Of a stretch of 64,000 nt of DNA, positions 16,408-24,194 are shown one piece after another. The position numbers and the translations under genes were made by a program. Under the pieces are notes generated by a model. The model made no database searches and was not told where the DNA came from. It saw only the letters and a list, made by a program, of their open reading frames with translations. The stretch lies in the NCBI RefSeq assembly GCF_021390395.1, contig NZ_JAJUWT010000003.1, positions 372,001-436,000 on the forward strand, in the 5' to 3' direction. Numbering within the stretch: the stretch's first letter is position 1; each line of letters begins with the position of its first letter. The stretch comes from Saccharothrix sp. S26 (GTDB lineage: Bacteria > Actinomycetota > Actinomycetes > Mycobacteriales > Pseudonocardiaceae).

Positions 16408-17487
16408 GTGAGTTTGACCCTCGGTATCGTCGGCCTGCCCAACGTCGGCAAGTCCACCCTGTTCAACGCCCTCACGCGCAACGACGTGCTGGCGGCGAAC
16501 TACCCGTTCGCGACCATCGAGCCGAACGTCGGCGTGGTGCCGCTGCCGGACGCCCGCCTCGGCAAGCTGGCGGAGATTTTCGGCTCCGAGCGCGAGGTGC
16601 CGGCGGTGGTGTCGTTCGTCGACATCGCGGGCATCGTGAAGGGCGCGTCCGAAGGCGCGGGGCTGGGCAACAAGTTCCTCGCCAACATTCGCGAGGCCAA
16701 CGCGATCTGCCAGGTCATCCGCGTGTTCGACGACTCCGACGTGGTGCACGTCGACGGCCGCGTCGACCCGGGCGCGGACATCGAGACTATCAACACCGAG
16801 CTGATCCTGGCCGACCTCCAGACGTTGGAGAAGGCGATCCCGAGGCTGGAGAAGGAAGCCCGGACGCAGAAGGACCGCCGTCCCGCGCTGGAGGCGGCGC
16901 AGAAGGCGCGTGACGTCCTCGACGGCGGCCGCACCCTGTTCGCCGCGCGGTCCGAAGTGGACGGTGCGCTGCTGCGCGAGCTGAGCCTGCTCACCGCCAA
17001 GCCGTTCCTGTACGTGTTCAACGCCGACGAGGGCGTGCTCACCGACGAGGCGAAGCTCAAGGAGCTGCGCGACATGGTGGCGCCCGCGGACGCGGTGTTC
17101 CTCGACGCCAAGGTCGAGGCCGAGCTGCTGGAGCTGGACGAGGAGTCCGCCCGCGAGCTGCTGGAGTCGATCGGCCAGCACGAGCCGGGCCTGCACGCGC
17201 TGGCCCGGGCCGGCTTCCACACCCTCGGCCTGCAGACCTACCTGACCGCGGGCCCGAAGGAGTCGCGGGCGTGGACCATCCCGCAGGGCGCCACCGCGCC
17301 GCAGGCGGCGGGCGTCATCCACACGGACTTCGAGCGCGGCTTCATCAAGGCCGAGGTGGTCTCGTTCGCGGACCTGGTGGAAGCGGGCTCCATGGCCGCC
17401 GCGAAGGCCGCCGGCAAGGTCCGCATGGAGGGCAAGGACTACGTGATGGCCGACGGCGACGTGGTGGAGTTCCGCTTCAACGTCTGA
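16408..17487 (+). CDS. ychF: Redox-regulated ATPase YchF (Obg-like)
   Basis: 359 aa from GTG 16408. The P-loop GLPNVGKSTLFNAL (G1) is near residue 8, followed by NYPFATIEPNVGVV (G2 region), VSFVDIAGIVKGASEGAGLG (G3, DxxG as DIAG) and the YVFNADEG segment, which replaces NKxD and explains the ATP preference of the family. A central coiled coil (near residues 130-200) and the C-terminal TGS domain (YLTAGPKESRAWTIPQGATA) follow. YchF/OLA1 proteins bind ATP, associate with ribosomes and respond to redox state. Length is typical. The stop is 6 bp from the convergent Uma2 gene. The position near ispH matches M. tuberculosis Rv1112. Confidence 0.97.
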   Translation: MSLTLGIVGLPNVGKSTLFNALTRNDVLAANYPFATIEPNVGVVPLPDARLGKLAEIFGSEREVPAVVSFVDIAGIVKGASEGAGLGNKFLANIREANAICQVIRVFDDSDVVHVDGRVDPGADIETINTELILADLQTLEKAIPRLEKEARTQKDRRPALEAAQKARDVLDGGRTLFAARSEVDGALLRELSLLTAKPFLYVFNADEGVLTDEAKLKELRDMVAPADAVFLDAKVEAELLELDEESARELLESIGQHEPGLHALARAGFHTLGLQTYLTAGPKESRAWTIPQGATAPQAAGVIHTDFERGFIKAEVVSFADLVEAGSMAAAKAAGKVRMEGKDYVMADGDVVEFRFNV

Positions 17488-17493
17488 CCGGCG

Positions 17494-18105
17494 TCACGGC
17501 ACGAGCTTGGCCAGGTCGACGTCGATCTCGAACGGCACGGTGACGTGCAGAGAGTCGCGGAAGACGCCGGTGGCGACGTAGGCCTTGGTCGGCTCGTCCA
17601 GCTCGTAGACGTGCACGACCGGGCCCACGGCCTCGTCCTCGACCAGCCAGTGGTGCCGGATGCCGGCCGCCGCGTACTTGCGCAGCTTCACCGTGCGGTC
17701 GCGGAAGGCGGATTCGGGGGACACGACCTCGACGGCGAGCAGCACGTCGCTCGCCTCGAACCAGGTCCGGTCCGGGTCGAAAGATGTGGAGGACACGATC
17801 ACGTCGGCTTCCGGGCGGTTGCGTGCGTCGAGTCGCACGGTCATCTCACGGGAGACTTCGAAGTTGGCTGGTGCCTGGGTTCGAAGGGCAGAGGTGAGCC
17901 CATCGATCAGCCGCATGTGCCAGGACCGCTGTGGGGCCATCATGAAAACGAGCGCTCCGTCGATCAGTTCGGTGTGCCGGGGCGCCTCGGGCAGTCGGTC
18001 CAGATCCTCTGCGAACCAGCCTTCCTCGCGCGGCGGGCGCATCCAGTCGGGCAAGTCGGCCATGTCCTCACCGTAATGCGGTTCGGTCAGTTGAGCGGTT
18101 ATCAC
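17494..18105 (-). CDS. Uma2-family restriction-endonuclease-fold protein
   Basis: 203 aa from the GTG at 18105, favoured because AGGAG lies 10 nt upstream; an ATG at 18063 with GGTGAGG is the main alternative. The protein carries the Uma2/DUF820 core: HTELIDGALVFM, RPEADVIV, LLAVEVVSPESAFRD and VKLRKYAAAGIRHHWLVED, forming a PD-(D/E)xK-type site (D of EADV, E of AVEV, K of KLRKY). The family is expanded in cyanobacteria and actinomycetes and often carried in many copies; the true substrate is unknown and most members are not part of a recognised restriction system. No toxin-antitoxin partner or methylase is adjacent. It converges on ychF. Confidence 0.88.
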   Translation of the reverse strand: MITAQLTEPHYGEDMADLPDWMRPPREEGWFAEDLDRLPEAPRHTELIDGALVFMMAPQRSWHMRLIDGLTSALRTQAPANFEVSREMTVRLDARNRPEADVIVSSTSFDPDRTWFEASDVLLAVEVVSPESAFRDRTVKLRKYAAAGIRHHWLVEDEAVGPVVHVYELDEPTKAYVATGVFRDSLHVTVPFEIDVDLAKLVP

Positions 18106-18212
18106 GGGTGATCGACTCCTTGGCGTGGCGTCGATCAAGAACGCTAGGTGAGAGCGGATGCCCGCGGTAGTCGCGCGATGGGCTGGTCCGCGGGTGGTCG
18201 TTGACCGTTGGT

Positions 18213-18255
18213 CCCCGAACAGAGTTCGGGGCGGTGCGTTGGACGCACCGCCCCG
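18213..18255. terminator. Overlapping hairpins downstream of the 34-aa peptide gene
   Basis: CGGGGCGGTGCG and its exact complement close a 5-nt loop at 18227-18255 (12-bp stem). A second perfect hairpin, CCCCGAAC-aga-GTTCGGGG (18213-18231), shares five bases with it, so only one can form at a time. Position suits termination of the minus-strand small gene. Confidence 0.6.
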
Positions 18256-18274
18256 AGGTACTGTGCCGGTGGCG

Positions 18275-18379
18275 TCAGCGCACCTGGTTGCGGCTGTGGC
18301 GGGCCAGGGCGAAGACGCCCCCCGCGGTGGCCAGCATGCCCAGTGCGGAGACGGTGAACACGACGATGTCGGTGGTCAT
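18275..18379 (-). CDS. Small single-span membrane peptide (34 aa)
   Basis: MTTDIVVFTVSALGMLATAG followed by GVFALARHSRNQVR: a hydrophobic helix of about 22 residues with a short basic C-terminal tail, typical of a type I or tail-positive small membrane protein. The ATG at 18379 has AAGGGG 9 nt upstream and the stop is followed by a strong hairpin, two independent signs that it is a real gene. It is divergent from pimE with a 104-bp gap that contains a palindrome. The function is not recognised. The alternative is that it is noise in a regulatory region, but the ribosome-binding site plus terminator argue against that. Confidence 0.55.
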   Translation of the reverse strand: MTTDIVVFTVSALGMLATAGGVFALARHSRNQVR

Positions 18380-18449
18380 GCGATTTTTCCCCTTGCGTTG
18401 ATCTCCCACTCGTCTAGACGTACGGGTACCCGGTTTCGTGGCCCGACAG

Positions 18450-18466
18450 TCGTGTAATTCACACGA
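18450..18466. promoter_or_regulatory. 17-bp palindrome between the small peptide gene and pimE
   Basis: TCGTGTAATTCACACGA has perfect 6-bp arms (TCGTGT and ACACGA) around AATTC. It lies 18 bp before the pimE start and about 70 bp before the divergent small gene, a good place for a dimeric repressor. No regulator is identified. Confidence 0.4.
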
Positions 18467-18483
18467 TCGTGGAGGTAAGGGCA

Positions 18484-19698
18484 GTGGGACTGCGCACACT
18501 CGAGGGGCGGCTGCTCGCGGTCGCGCCGTGGATCCTGGGCGCGTCCCTGCTCGGGCACCTGGCGATGGTCGCGTTCCAGACGAAGATGACCATGGTCGAC
18601 CTGATGGTCTACCGCAACGCCTCCCCGGAGCTGTTCACCGGTTTCCTCTACGACTGGCGGCTCAAGGAGTTCTCCGACCAGTTCGCGCTGCCGTTCACCT
18701 ACCCGCCGTTCTCCGCGCTGGTCTTCGTGCCGCTGTCGTGGGTGCCGTGGGGCGTGGCCCGCTGGGTCTGGCAGCTCGCCTGCCTGGCCTGCCTGTGGTT
18801 CGTCACCCGCAAGTCGCTCCAGCTCGTCGGCAGCAACGACCCGCGCCGCGCGATGCTGTGGACCGGCCTGTTCGTCTGGGTCGAGCCGGTCCGCACCACC
18901 TTGAACTACGGGCAGGTCAACCTGGTCCTGGCCGCCCTCCTGCTCGGCACGATGGTCAGCGCGCGCAGCTGGAAGCAGGGCGCGGGCGTCGGGATCGCGG
19001 CCGGGTTGAAGCTCACGCCCGCCATCTCCGGCCTGTACTTCCTGCTCGTCCGCCGCTACCGGGCCGCCGCGTGGTCGATCGCCGCGTTCTTCGGCACGGT
19101 CGCGGTGGCGTACGCGATCTCGCCCCGCCTGTCGGACGAGTACTGGTTCCACCTGCTGGGCGACGCGTCCCGGGTCGGCCCGGTCGGCTCGGCGATCAAC
19201 CAGTCGCTGCGCGGCGCGCTGTCCCGCACGGTCGGCTACGACATCGGCACGGGCCCGATCTTCCTGGCCGCCGTCGCGGTCGCCGCCGTGCTGGCCGGTT
19301 TCGCGCTGCACGCGTGCGTCAAGGCCAAGGACACGTTGGCGATGATCGTGTCCGTGCAGTTCCTCGGCCTGCTGGTCTCGCCGATCTCGTGGAGCCACCA
19401 CTGGGTGTGGGCGGTGCCCGCGCTGATGTGGCTGCTCTACGCGGCGAAGCACCGGCTGGCGGCGATCACGGCCGGCGCGTGGCTGCTGGCGATCGGCAGC
19501 TACCTGATCTCGTTCCTGCTCAAGGCGCAGCCGTCGATCTGGGTGATCCCGCGCCCCTGGTACTACTCGGCGCTGGGCTGGGTGTACCCGGCGGTGGGCG
19601 TGCTCACGCTGGTCACGATCGCCGTCGTGCTGCGGGCGCGGGTGTCGCCGCCGTCACGCGAACACGTCGAGCACCCCGTCGATCTCCTCCGCGAGTGA
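18484..19698 (+). CDS. pimE: GT87-family polyprenol-phosphate-mannose mannosyltransferase (PimE-like)
   Basis: 404 aa from GTG 18484, chosen because GGAGG lies about 8 nt upstream; an in-frame GTG at 18469 is less likely. It is a multi-spanning GT-C protein with roughly ten hydrophobic helices. The first outward loop carries MVDLMVYRNASPELF, with the catalytic-type aspartate of DLxVYR, and LPFTYPPFSAL follows, a hallmark of DUF2029/GT87. In mycobacteria PimE adds an alpha-1,2-mannose to phosphatidylinositol tetramannoside using polyprenyl-phosphate mannose at the outer face of the membrane. Assignment to PimE rather than another GT87 rests on its neighbour phhB and nearby typA/lpqW-like genes, the Rv1159 context. 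The tail overlaps the convergent phhB gene by 45 bp. Confidence 0.82.
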   Translation: MGLRTLEGRLLAVAPWILGASLLGHLAMVAFQTKMTMVDLMVYRNASPELFTGFLYDWRLKEFSDQFALPFTYPPFSALVFVPLSWVPWGVARWVWQLACLACLWFVTRKSLQLVGSNDPRRAMLWTGLFVWVEPVRTTLNYGQVNLVLAALLLGTMVSARSWKQGAGVGIAAGLKLTPAISGLYFLLVRRYRAAAWSIAAFFGTVAVAYAISPRLSDEYWFHLLGDASRVGPVGSAINQSLRGALSRTVGYDIGTGPIFLAAVAVAAVLAGFALHACVKAKDTLAMIVSVQFLGLLVSPISWSHHWVWAVPALMWLLYAAKHRLAAITAGAWLLAIGSYLISFLLKAQPSIWVIPRPWYYSALGWVYPAVGVLTLVTIAVVLRARVSPPSREHVEHPVDLLRE

Positions 19699-19947
19699 CA
19701 CGTCCAGCGCGGTGATCCCGCCGCTGGAGTGCGTGCTGCACCGGAACGTCAGCGTGCGCCAGCGGATGTCGATGTCGGGGTGGTGGTTGTCGTTCTCGGC
19801 GATCTCCGCCACCCGGTTCACCACCTGGAGCGCCTGGGCGAAGCTCTCCAGCTCCACCGTGCGCACCAGCGCGGCGTCCTGCGCCCGCCACGAGGGCAGC
19901 GAGGTCAAGGCGGCGGTCACCTGGTCGTCGGTCAGCAGCTCGGCCAT
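19654..19947 (-). CDS. phhB: 4a-hydroxytetrahydrobiopterin dehydratase (pterin carbinolamine dehydratase)
   Basis: 97 aa from ATG 19947. The PCD fold is recognisable: LLTDDQVTAALTSLPSW, TVELESFAQALQVVNRVAEI, then the active-site block AENDNHHPDIDIRWRTLTF (the conserved ENxNHHPD histidines) and CSTHSSGGITALD. The enzyme dehydrates 4a-hydroxytetrahydropterin formed by aromatic hydroxylases; in actinomycetes without such hydroxylases the role is uncertain. It is tail-to-tail with pimE, overlapping by 45 bp. Rv1159A, a PCD homologue, sits next to pimE in M. tuberculosis as well. Length is normal. Confidence 0.93.
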   Translation of the reverse strand: MAELLTDDQVTAALTSLPSWRAQDAALVRTVELESFAQALQVVNRVAEIAENDNHHPDIDIRWRTLTFRCSTHSSGGITALDVSLAEEIDGVLDVFA

Positions 19948-19987
19948 GACCCCGATCGTGCCACCGCGCGCGGTAAGCTGCGCGTTC

Positions 19988-20072
19988 GCCACGGGAGTCC
20001 GGTGCGCCGGGCTGAGAGGAAGGCGCGTGAGCCTTCGACCGTACAACCTGATCCGGGTCATGCCGGTGTAGG
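19988..20072 (+). ncRNA. TPP riboswitch (THI element)
   Basis: The conserved THI-box segments appear in order: ACGGGAGTCC at 19991, GGCTGAGAGG at 20010, then CGACCGTACAACCTGATCCG with GGGTCATGCCGGTGTAGGGA. These are the pyrimidine-sensing CUGAGA and pyrophosphate-sensing ACCUGAUC...GGAUAA-type regions. The 3' end runs into the GGGAGAG ribosome binding site of thiB, so thiamine pyrophosphate binding would hide it; translational control is the likely mode. It governs the thiBPQ transporter operon. Confidence 0.95.
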
Positions 20073-20077
20073 GAGAG

Positions 20078-21115
20078 ATGATGCTCCGTCGAGTGCTGCC
20101 CGTCGTGAGCGCGTTCGCGCTGCTCACCGCTTGTTCGGTCACCACCTCCGACGCGCCGCCGCCGGGGGAGCGGGTCGTCACGCTGGTGACGCACGACTCG
20201 TTCGCGATCAGCCCCGAGCTGCTGGAGAAGTTCAAGGCCGACACCGGCATCACGATCAAGCCTCTGGCCTCGGGCAGCGCGGGCGAGCTGACGAACAAGC
20301 TGGTGCTGACCAAGGACGCCCCGATCGGCGACGCCGTGTTCGGCGTCGACTCCACGTTCGCCTCGCGCGCGCTGAAGGAGGGCGTGCTCGCCGAGTACGC
20401 GAGCCCCGAGGCGCAGCAGGGCGCGCAGCGCTACCAGCTCGACCCGCCGAACCGGCTGCACGCCGTGGACGTCGGTGACGTGTGCCTCAACATCGACGTC
20501 GCGGCCTTCAAGGACGTCGGCGAGCCCAAGCGGTACGCCGACCTGACCGACCCCAAGTACCGAGACATGCTCGTGGTCGAGGATCCGGCCACGTCCTCGC
20601 CGGGCCTGGCGTTCCTGCTCGGCACGATCGCCGAGTTCGGCGAGCAGGGCTGGCAGGACTACTGGGGCCGGCTCAAGGCCAACGGCGTGAAGGTCGTCAG
20701 CGGCTGGGAGGAGGCCTACACGCAGGACTTCTCCGGCTCCAGCGGCAAGGGGCCGCGGCCGGTCGTGGTGTCCTACGCGTCGTCGCCGTCGGCGGAGATC
20801 GGTGACGACGGCACGCCGCGCACCAAGGCGCTGCCGGACACGTGCTACCGCCAGGTCGAGTACGCGGGCGTGCTGAACGGCGCGAAGAACCCCGAGGACG
20901 CGAAGAAGGTCGTGGACTTCCTGCTCGGCGAGCAGGTGCAGGCCGACGTGCCCGGCCAGATGTACGTCTACCCGTCCCGCGAGGGCGTCGCGCTGCCCGA
21001 GGCGTGGACGAAGGCCGCACCCCAGCCCGCCACCGCCCGGTCGCTGCCCGCCGCCGAGGTCGACGCGAACCGCGAGCGCTGGGTGCAGCAGTGGCGCACG
21101 TCGGTGCAGGGCTGA
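20078..21115 (+). CDS. thiB: Thiamine ABC transporter substrate-binding lipoprotein
   Basis: 345 aa. There are two adjacent ATGs (20078 and 20081); the second is better spaced from GGGAGAG. A lipoprotein signal peptide is clear: MLRRVLPVVSAFALLTACS, with lipobox LTAC and the acylated cysteine near residue 19. The mature part is a type 2 periplasmic-binding fold: RVVTLVTHDSFAISPELLEKF, IKPLASGSAGELTNKLVL, DAVFGVDSTFASRAL, SSPGLAFLLGTIAEFGE and VSGWEEAYTQDFSG, characteristic of ThiB/TbpA. It captures thiamine at the outer face of the membrane and delivers it to ThiP. The TPP riboswitch directly upstream confirms the substrate class. It overlaps thiP. Confidence 0.95.
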   Translation: MMLRRVLPVVSAFALLTACSVTTSDAPPPGERVVTLVTHDSFAISPELLEKFKADTGITIKPLASGSAGELTNKLVLTKDAPIGDAVFGVDSTFASRALKEGVLAEYASPEAQQGAQRYQLDPPNRLHAVDVGDVCLNIDVAAFKDVGEPKRYADLTDPKYRDMLVVEDPATSSPGLAFLLGTIAEFGEQGWQDYWGRLKANGVKVVSGWEEAYTQDFSGSSGKGPRPVVVSYASSPSAEIGDDGTPRTKALPDTCYRQVEYAGVLNGAKNPEDAKKVVDFLLGEQVQADVPGQMYVYPSREGVALPEAWTKAAPQPATARSLPAAEVDANRERWVQQWRTSVQG

Positions 21116-22704
21116 AGCCGACCCTGAGCCCACGCCTGGCCTGGTCGCTGGCCGCGTTGCTGCCGCTGGCGTTCCTCGGCGTGTTCTTCGCGTGGCCGGT
21201 GCTGGCGATCGTCGGGCTCGGCCTCGGCGAGGGCGGTGTGCTGCCGGTGCTGGCCCGCGCCGACACGTGGGACCTGGTCGGGTTCACCCTCGGCCAGGCC
21301 GCCGCGGCCACGGTGTTGGCGCTGGTCACGGGCATGCCGGTGGCGTTCCTGCTGGCCCGCTGCCGGGTCCGCGGCACGGGGCTGGTGCGGGCGGCGGTGA
21401 TGGTGCCGTTCGTGCTGCCGACCGTGGTGGTGGGGTTGGCGTTCCGGGCGTTGTGGCCCGACGGCGGCGTGCTGCCGATCGTGCTGGCGAACGCGTTCTT
21501 CAACGTCGCCGTGGTCGCCCGCACGGTCGGCGGCCTGTGGGCGCGCGTCGACCGGCGGGCCGAGGACGCGGCACGGGCGCTGGGCGCGTCCCGCGTGCGC
21601 GCGTTCACCTCGGTCGTGCTGCCGTCGCTGGCGCCCGCGATCGGGTCGGCCGCGTCGGTGGTGTTCCTGTTCTGCGCCACCAGCTTCGGCGTGGTGCTGG
21701 TGCTCGGCGGCGCGCGTCACCGCACCGTGGAAACCGAGATCTACCTGCGCACGGTGCAGCTGTTCGACCTGTCGGGCGCGGCCGCGTTGTCGTTGCTGCA
21801 GTTCGTCGCGGTGATCGCGGTGCTGGTGCTCGGCGGTCTGGCGCGGCGGCGGCGCGAGCGGTCCCTGCCGCTGCGCGTCGAGCCGCCCCGCCGGCCCGCG
21901 GGCGGCGAGTGGGGCGTGGTCGTGGCGGCGTGGCTGGTGGTGGCGGCGCTGCTCACGCCGGTCGTGGGGCTGGTCGCGCGGTCGCTGGCCACCGACGACG
22001 GCTGGAGCTTCGCGGGCTACGCGGCGCTGGCCGGCACGGGGGAGCGCGGCACGCTGGCGGTGTCCGGGCTGGACGCGGCGCTGAACTCGGTGCGCGCGGC
22101 CACCGACGCGACCCTGGTGGCGTTGCTGGTCGGCGTCACGTCGGCGGTGGTCCTGGTGGGGCTGCGGCGGCACGGGACGTGGTTCGCGGAGACCCTCGAC
22201 ACGGCGTTGATGCTGCCGCTGGGGGTGTCGGCGGTGACGCTCGGCTTCGGCTACCTGGTCACGATGGACGCCCTGCCCGGTGATTTCCGCACCTCACCGC
22301 TGCTGGTGCCGTTGGCGCAGGCGCTGGTCGTGACGCCGTTGATCGTGCGGATCGTGCTGCCGGTGCTGCGCGCGGTGGACGAGCGGTTGCGGCAGGCGGC
22401 GGCGACGTTGGGCGCGAGCCCGTGGCGGGTGTGGCGCGAGGTCGACCTGCCGTTGGCGGCACGGTCGCTGGTGGCCGCGGCGGGTTTCGGGTTCGTGGTC
22501 GCGTTGGGCGAGTTCGGCGCGACGAGCTTCCTGGCCCGACCGGAAGCGCCGACGTTGCCGGTGGTGATCGCGCGGCTGATGTCGCGGCCGGGTGAGCTGA
22601 ACAGCCAGATGGCCTACGCGGCGTGCGCGGTGCTGATGGTGGTGACCACGGTGGCCGTGCTGGTGATCGAGCGGCTGCGCGTGCCGAGCGGCGGGGAGTT
22701 CTGA
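21091..22704 (+). CDS. thiP: Thiamine ABC transporter permease
   Basis: About 537 aa from a GTG at 21091 that overlaps the thiB end by 25 bp; no better start is visible before the first membrane helix (WSLAALLPLAFLGVFFAWPV). The protein is a fused double permease with about 12 helices and two EAA-type coupling motifs: EDAARALGASRVRAFTSVVL in the first half and LRQAAATLGASPWRVWREVD in the second. This duplicated layout is that of ThiP in ThiBPQ systems. The second half ends LGEFGATSFLARPEAPTLPV, also typical. The stop overlaps the thiQ start (TGATG), so the operon is tightly coupled. It moves thiamine, and possibly its phosphates, into the cytoplasm. Confidence 0.94.
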   Translation: MAHVGAGLKPTLSPRLAWSLAALLPLAFLGVFFAWPVLAIVGLGLGEGGVLPVLARADTWDLVGFTLGQAAAATVLALVTGMPVAFLLARCRVRGTGLVRAAVMVPFVLPTVVVGLAFRALWPDGGVLPIVLANAFFNVAVVARTVGGLWARVDRRAEDAARALGASRVRAFTSVVLPSLAPAIGSAASVVFLFCATSFGVVLVLGGARHRTVETEIYLRTVQLFDLSGAAALSLLQFVAVIAVLVLGGLARRRRERSLPLRVEPPRRPAGGEWGVVVAAWLVVAALLTPVVGLVARSLATDDGWSFAGYAALAGTGERGTLAVSGLDAALNSVRAATDATLVALLVGVTSAVVLVGLRRHGTWFAETLDTALMLPLGVSAVTLGFGYLVTMDALPGDFRTSPLLVPLAQALVVTPLIVRIVLPVLRAVDERLRQAAATLGASPWRVWREVDLPLAARSLVAAAGFGFVVALGEFGATSFLARPEAPTLPVVIARLMSRPGELNSQMAYAACAVLMVVTTVAVLVIERLRVPSGGEF

Positions 22705-23675
22705 TGTCGTTGCGGGTCGACGGTCTCGACGTCCGCTACGGCTCCGTGGCGGCGGTGTCCGGTGTGGACCTGACGGTCGCGGACGGTGAGGTGGTGGCGC
22801 TGCTCGGGCCGTCCGGGTGCGGCAAGTCGACGCTGCTGCGCGCCGTGGCCGGGCTGGAGCCGCCCACCGCCGGGACCGTGTCGTGGGACGGCGTCGACCT
22901 GGCCGGGACGCCGGTGCACCGGCGCGGGTTCGGCCTGGTGTTCCAGGACGGCCAGTTGTTCCCGCACCGGGACGTGGCGGGCAACGTGGCGTTCGGGCTG
23001 CGGATGCGCCGGGTGGACCGGGCGGCGCGCGCCGAGCGGGTGGCCGAGCTGCTGGACCTGGTCGGCCTCACCGGGTACGCCGACCGCCGGGTGACCGAGC
23101 TGTCGGGCGGCGAGCAGCAGCGGGTGGCCCTGGCCCGTGCGCTGGCGCCTCGGCCGAAACTGCTGTTGCTGGACGAGCCGCTGTCCGCGCTGGACCGGGC
23201 GTTGCGGGAACAGTTGGCGCTCGACCTGGCACGGCTGCTGCGCGAGACGGGCACGACGGCCCTCGTCGTCACCCACGACCACGACGAGGCGTTCACGCTG
23301 GCCGACCGGGTGGCCGTGATGCGGGCGGGCCGGGTCGTGCAGGTCGGCGAGCCGTCCGCGGTGTGGCAGCACCCGGTCGACGTGGACACCGCGCGCTTCC
23401 TGGGCTGCGGCCGCGTCCTGGCCCCCGAAGCGGCGCAGCGCCTGGTCGGCGTCCGGGAACGCGTCGGCCTGCGTGCGACGGCGCTGCGGGTCGACCCGTC
23501 CGGGCCGATCCGGGCGGAGGTGGTGACCCGCGTCCACCGCCGCGACCACGTGCGGCTGCTCGTGCGGCTGGACGGCGAGGACTTCGAGGCCGTGGCCGGG
23601 GTCGCCGACCCGCCGTCACCCGGCGACCACGTCACCCTGACCGTCGACCACGACGGGGTCGCGGTCATCGGCTGA
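22704..23675 (+). CDS. thiQ: Thiamine ABC transporter ATP-binding protein
   Basis: 323 aa. The ATG shares one base with the thiP stop, with GGGGAG upstream. Walker A GPSGCGKSTLLRAVAG is near residue 35, Q-loop VFQDGQLFPHRDV, signature LSGGEQQRVALARAL near 135, Walker B LLLLDEPLSALD and H-loop VVTHDHDEAF. The layout is the PotA/ThiQ type of import ATPase. A C-terminal extension of about 90 residues (from VLAPEAAQRL) resembles a degenerate TOBE regulatory domain. It energises ThiP. The TPP riboswitch two genes upstream controls the operon. Confidence 0.94.
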   Translation: MSLRVDGLDVRYGSVAAVSGVDLTVADGEVVALLGPSGCGKSTLLRAVAGLEPPTAGTVSWDGVDLAGTPVHRRGFGLVFQDGQLFPHRDVAGNVAFGLRMRRVDRAARAERVAELLDLVGLTGYADRRVTELSGGEQQRVALARALAPRPKLLLLDEPLSALDRALREQLALDLARLLRETGTTALVVTHDHDEAFTLADRVAVMRAGRVVQVGEPSAVWQHPVDVDTARFLGCGRVLAPEAAQRLVGVRERVGLRATALRVDPSGPIRAEVVTRVHRRDHVRLLVRLDGEDFEAVAGVADPPSPGDHVTLTVDHDGVAVIG

Positions 23676-23685
23676 TCGCGTTCGC

Positions 23686-24180
23686 TCACAGGTCGAGGGC
23701 GTACTCCACGTCACCGTGCTCCGCGCCCTCGACGTAGTCGGGCCACTGCTCGTGGAACGTGCGCACGCGCCGCAGCCCGACCTTCGCCAACACCCGCCGC
23801 GACCCGGTGTTCACCGTCATCGCGTACGCCACGACCCGCGTCAACCCCACCGCCCGCGCGTGCTCGACCAGCGCCGCCGCGCCCTCCGTCGCGTACCCGC
23901 GCCCCCAGTGGTCCGGGTGCAGCCGGTACCCCAGCTCGGCCACCCCCGGTTCCACCGGGCTCAGCTCGAACCAGCCGATGAACGCGCCCGACTCCTTCAC
24001 GTGAGCCGCCCACCAGCCGCCCTCGGTCACCCTGGGCAGCACGACCCGCTCCACGTCATCCCGCGACACGGGCTTGCCGTCCTCGATGTACCGCATGACC
24101 CGCGGCTCGCCCAGCAGCCGGGCGACCGAGTCCACATCGGACTCCACGAGCGGGCGCAGCAGCAGCCGGGCGGTCTCCAC
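23686..24180 (-). CDS. GNAT-family N-acetyltransferase (RimJ/RimL type)
   Basis: 164 aa from the GTG at 24180 (METARLLLRPLVESDVDSV). The acetyl-CoA fold is visible: WWAAHVKESGAFIGWFEL (strands 2-4), VAELGYRLHPDHWGRGYATE carrying the R/Q-x-x-G-x-G/A loop as WGRGYA, and TVNTGSRRVLAKVGLRRV, the C-terminal N-x-x-S/A motif. This is the RimJ/RimL-like Acetyltransf_3 type, which modifies protein N-termini or small amines; the substrate is unknown. It begins 14 bp after the ABC-2 permease on the same strand and may be the last gene of that operon. It converges on thiQ with a 10-bp gap. Confidence 0.9.
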   Translation of the reverse strand: METARLLLRPLVESDVDSVARLLGEPRVMRYIEDGKPVSRDDVERVVLPRVTEGGWWAAHVKESGAFIGWFELSPVEPGVAELGYRLHPDHWGRGYATEGAAALVEHARAVGLTRVVAYAMTVNTGSRRVLAKVGLRRVRTFHEQWPDYVEGAEHGDVEYALDL

Positions 24181-24194
24181 GGGCCGATTCTGCG

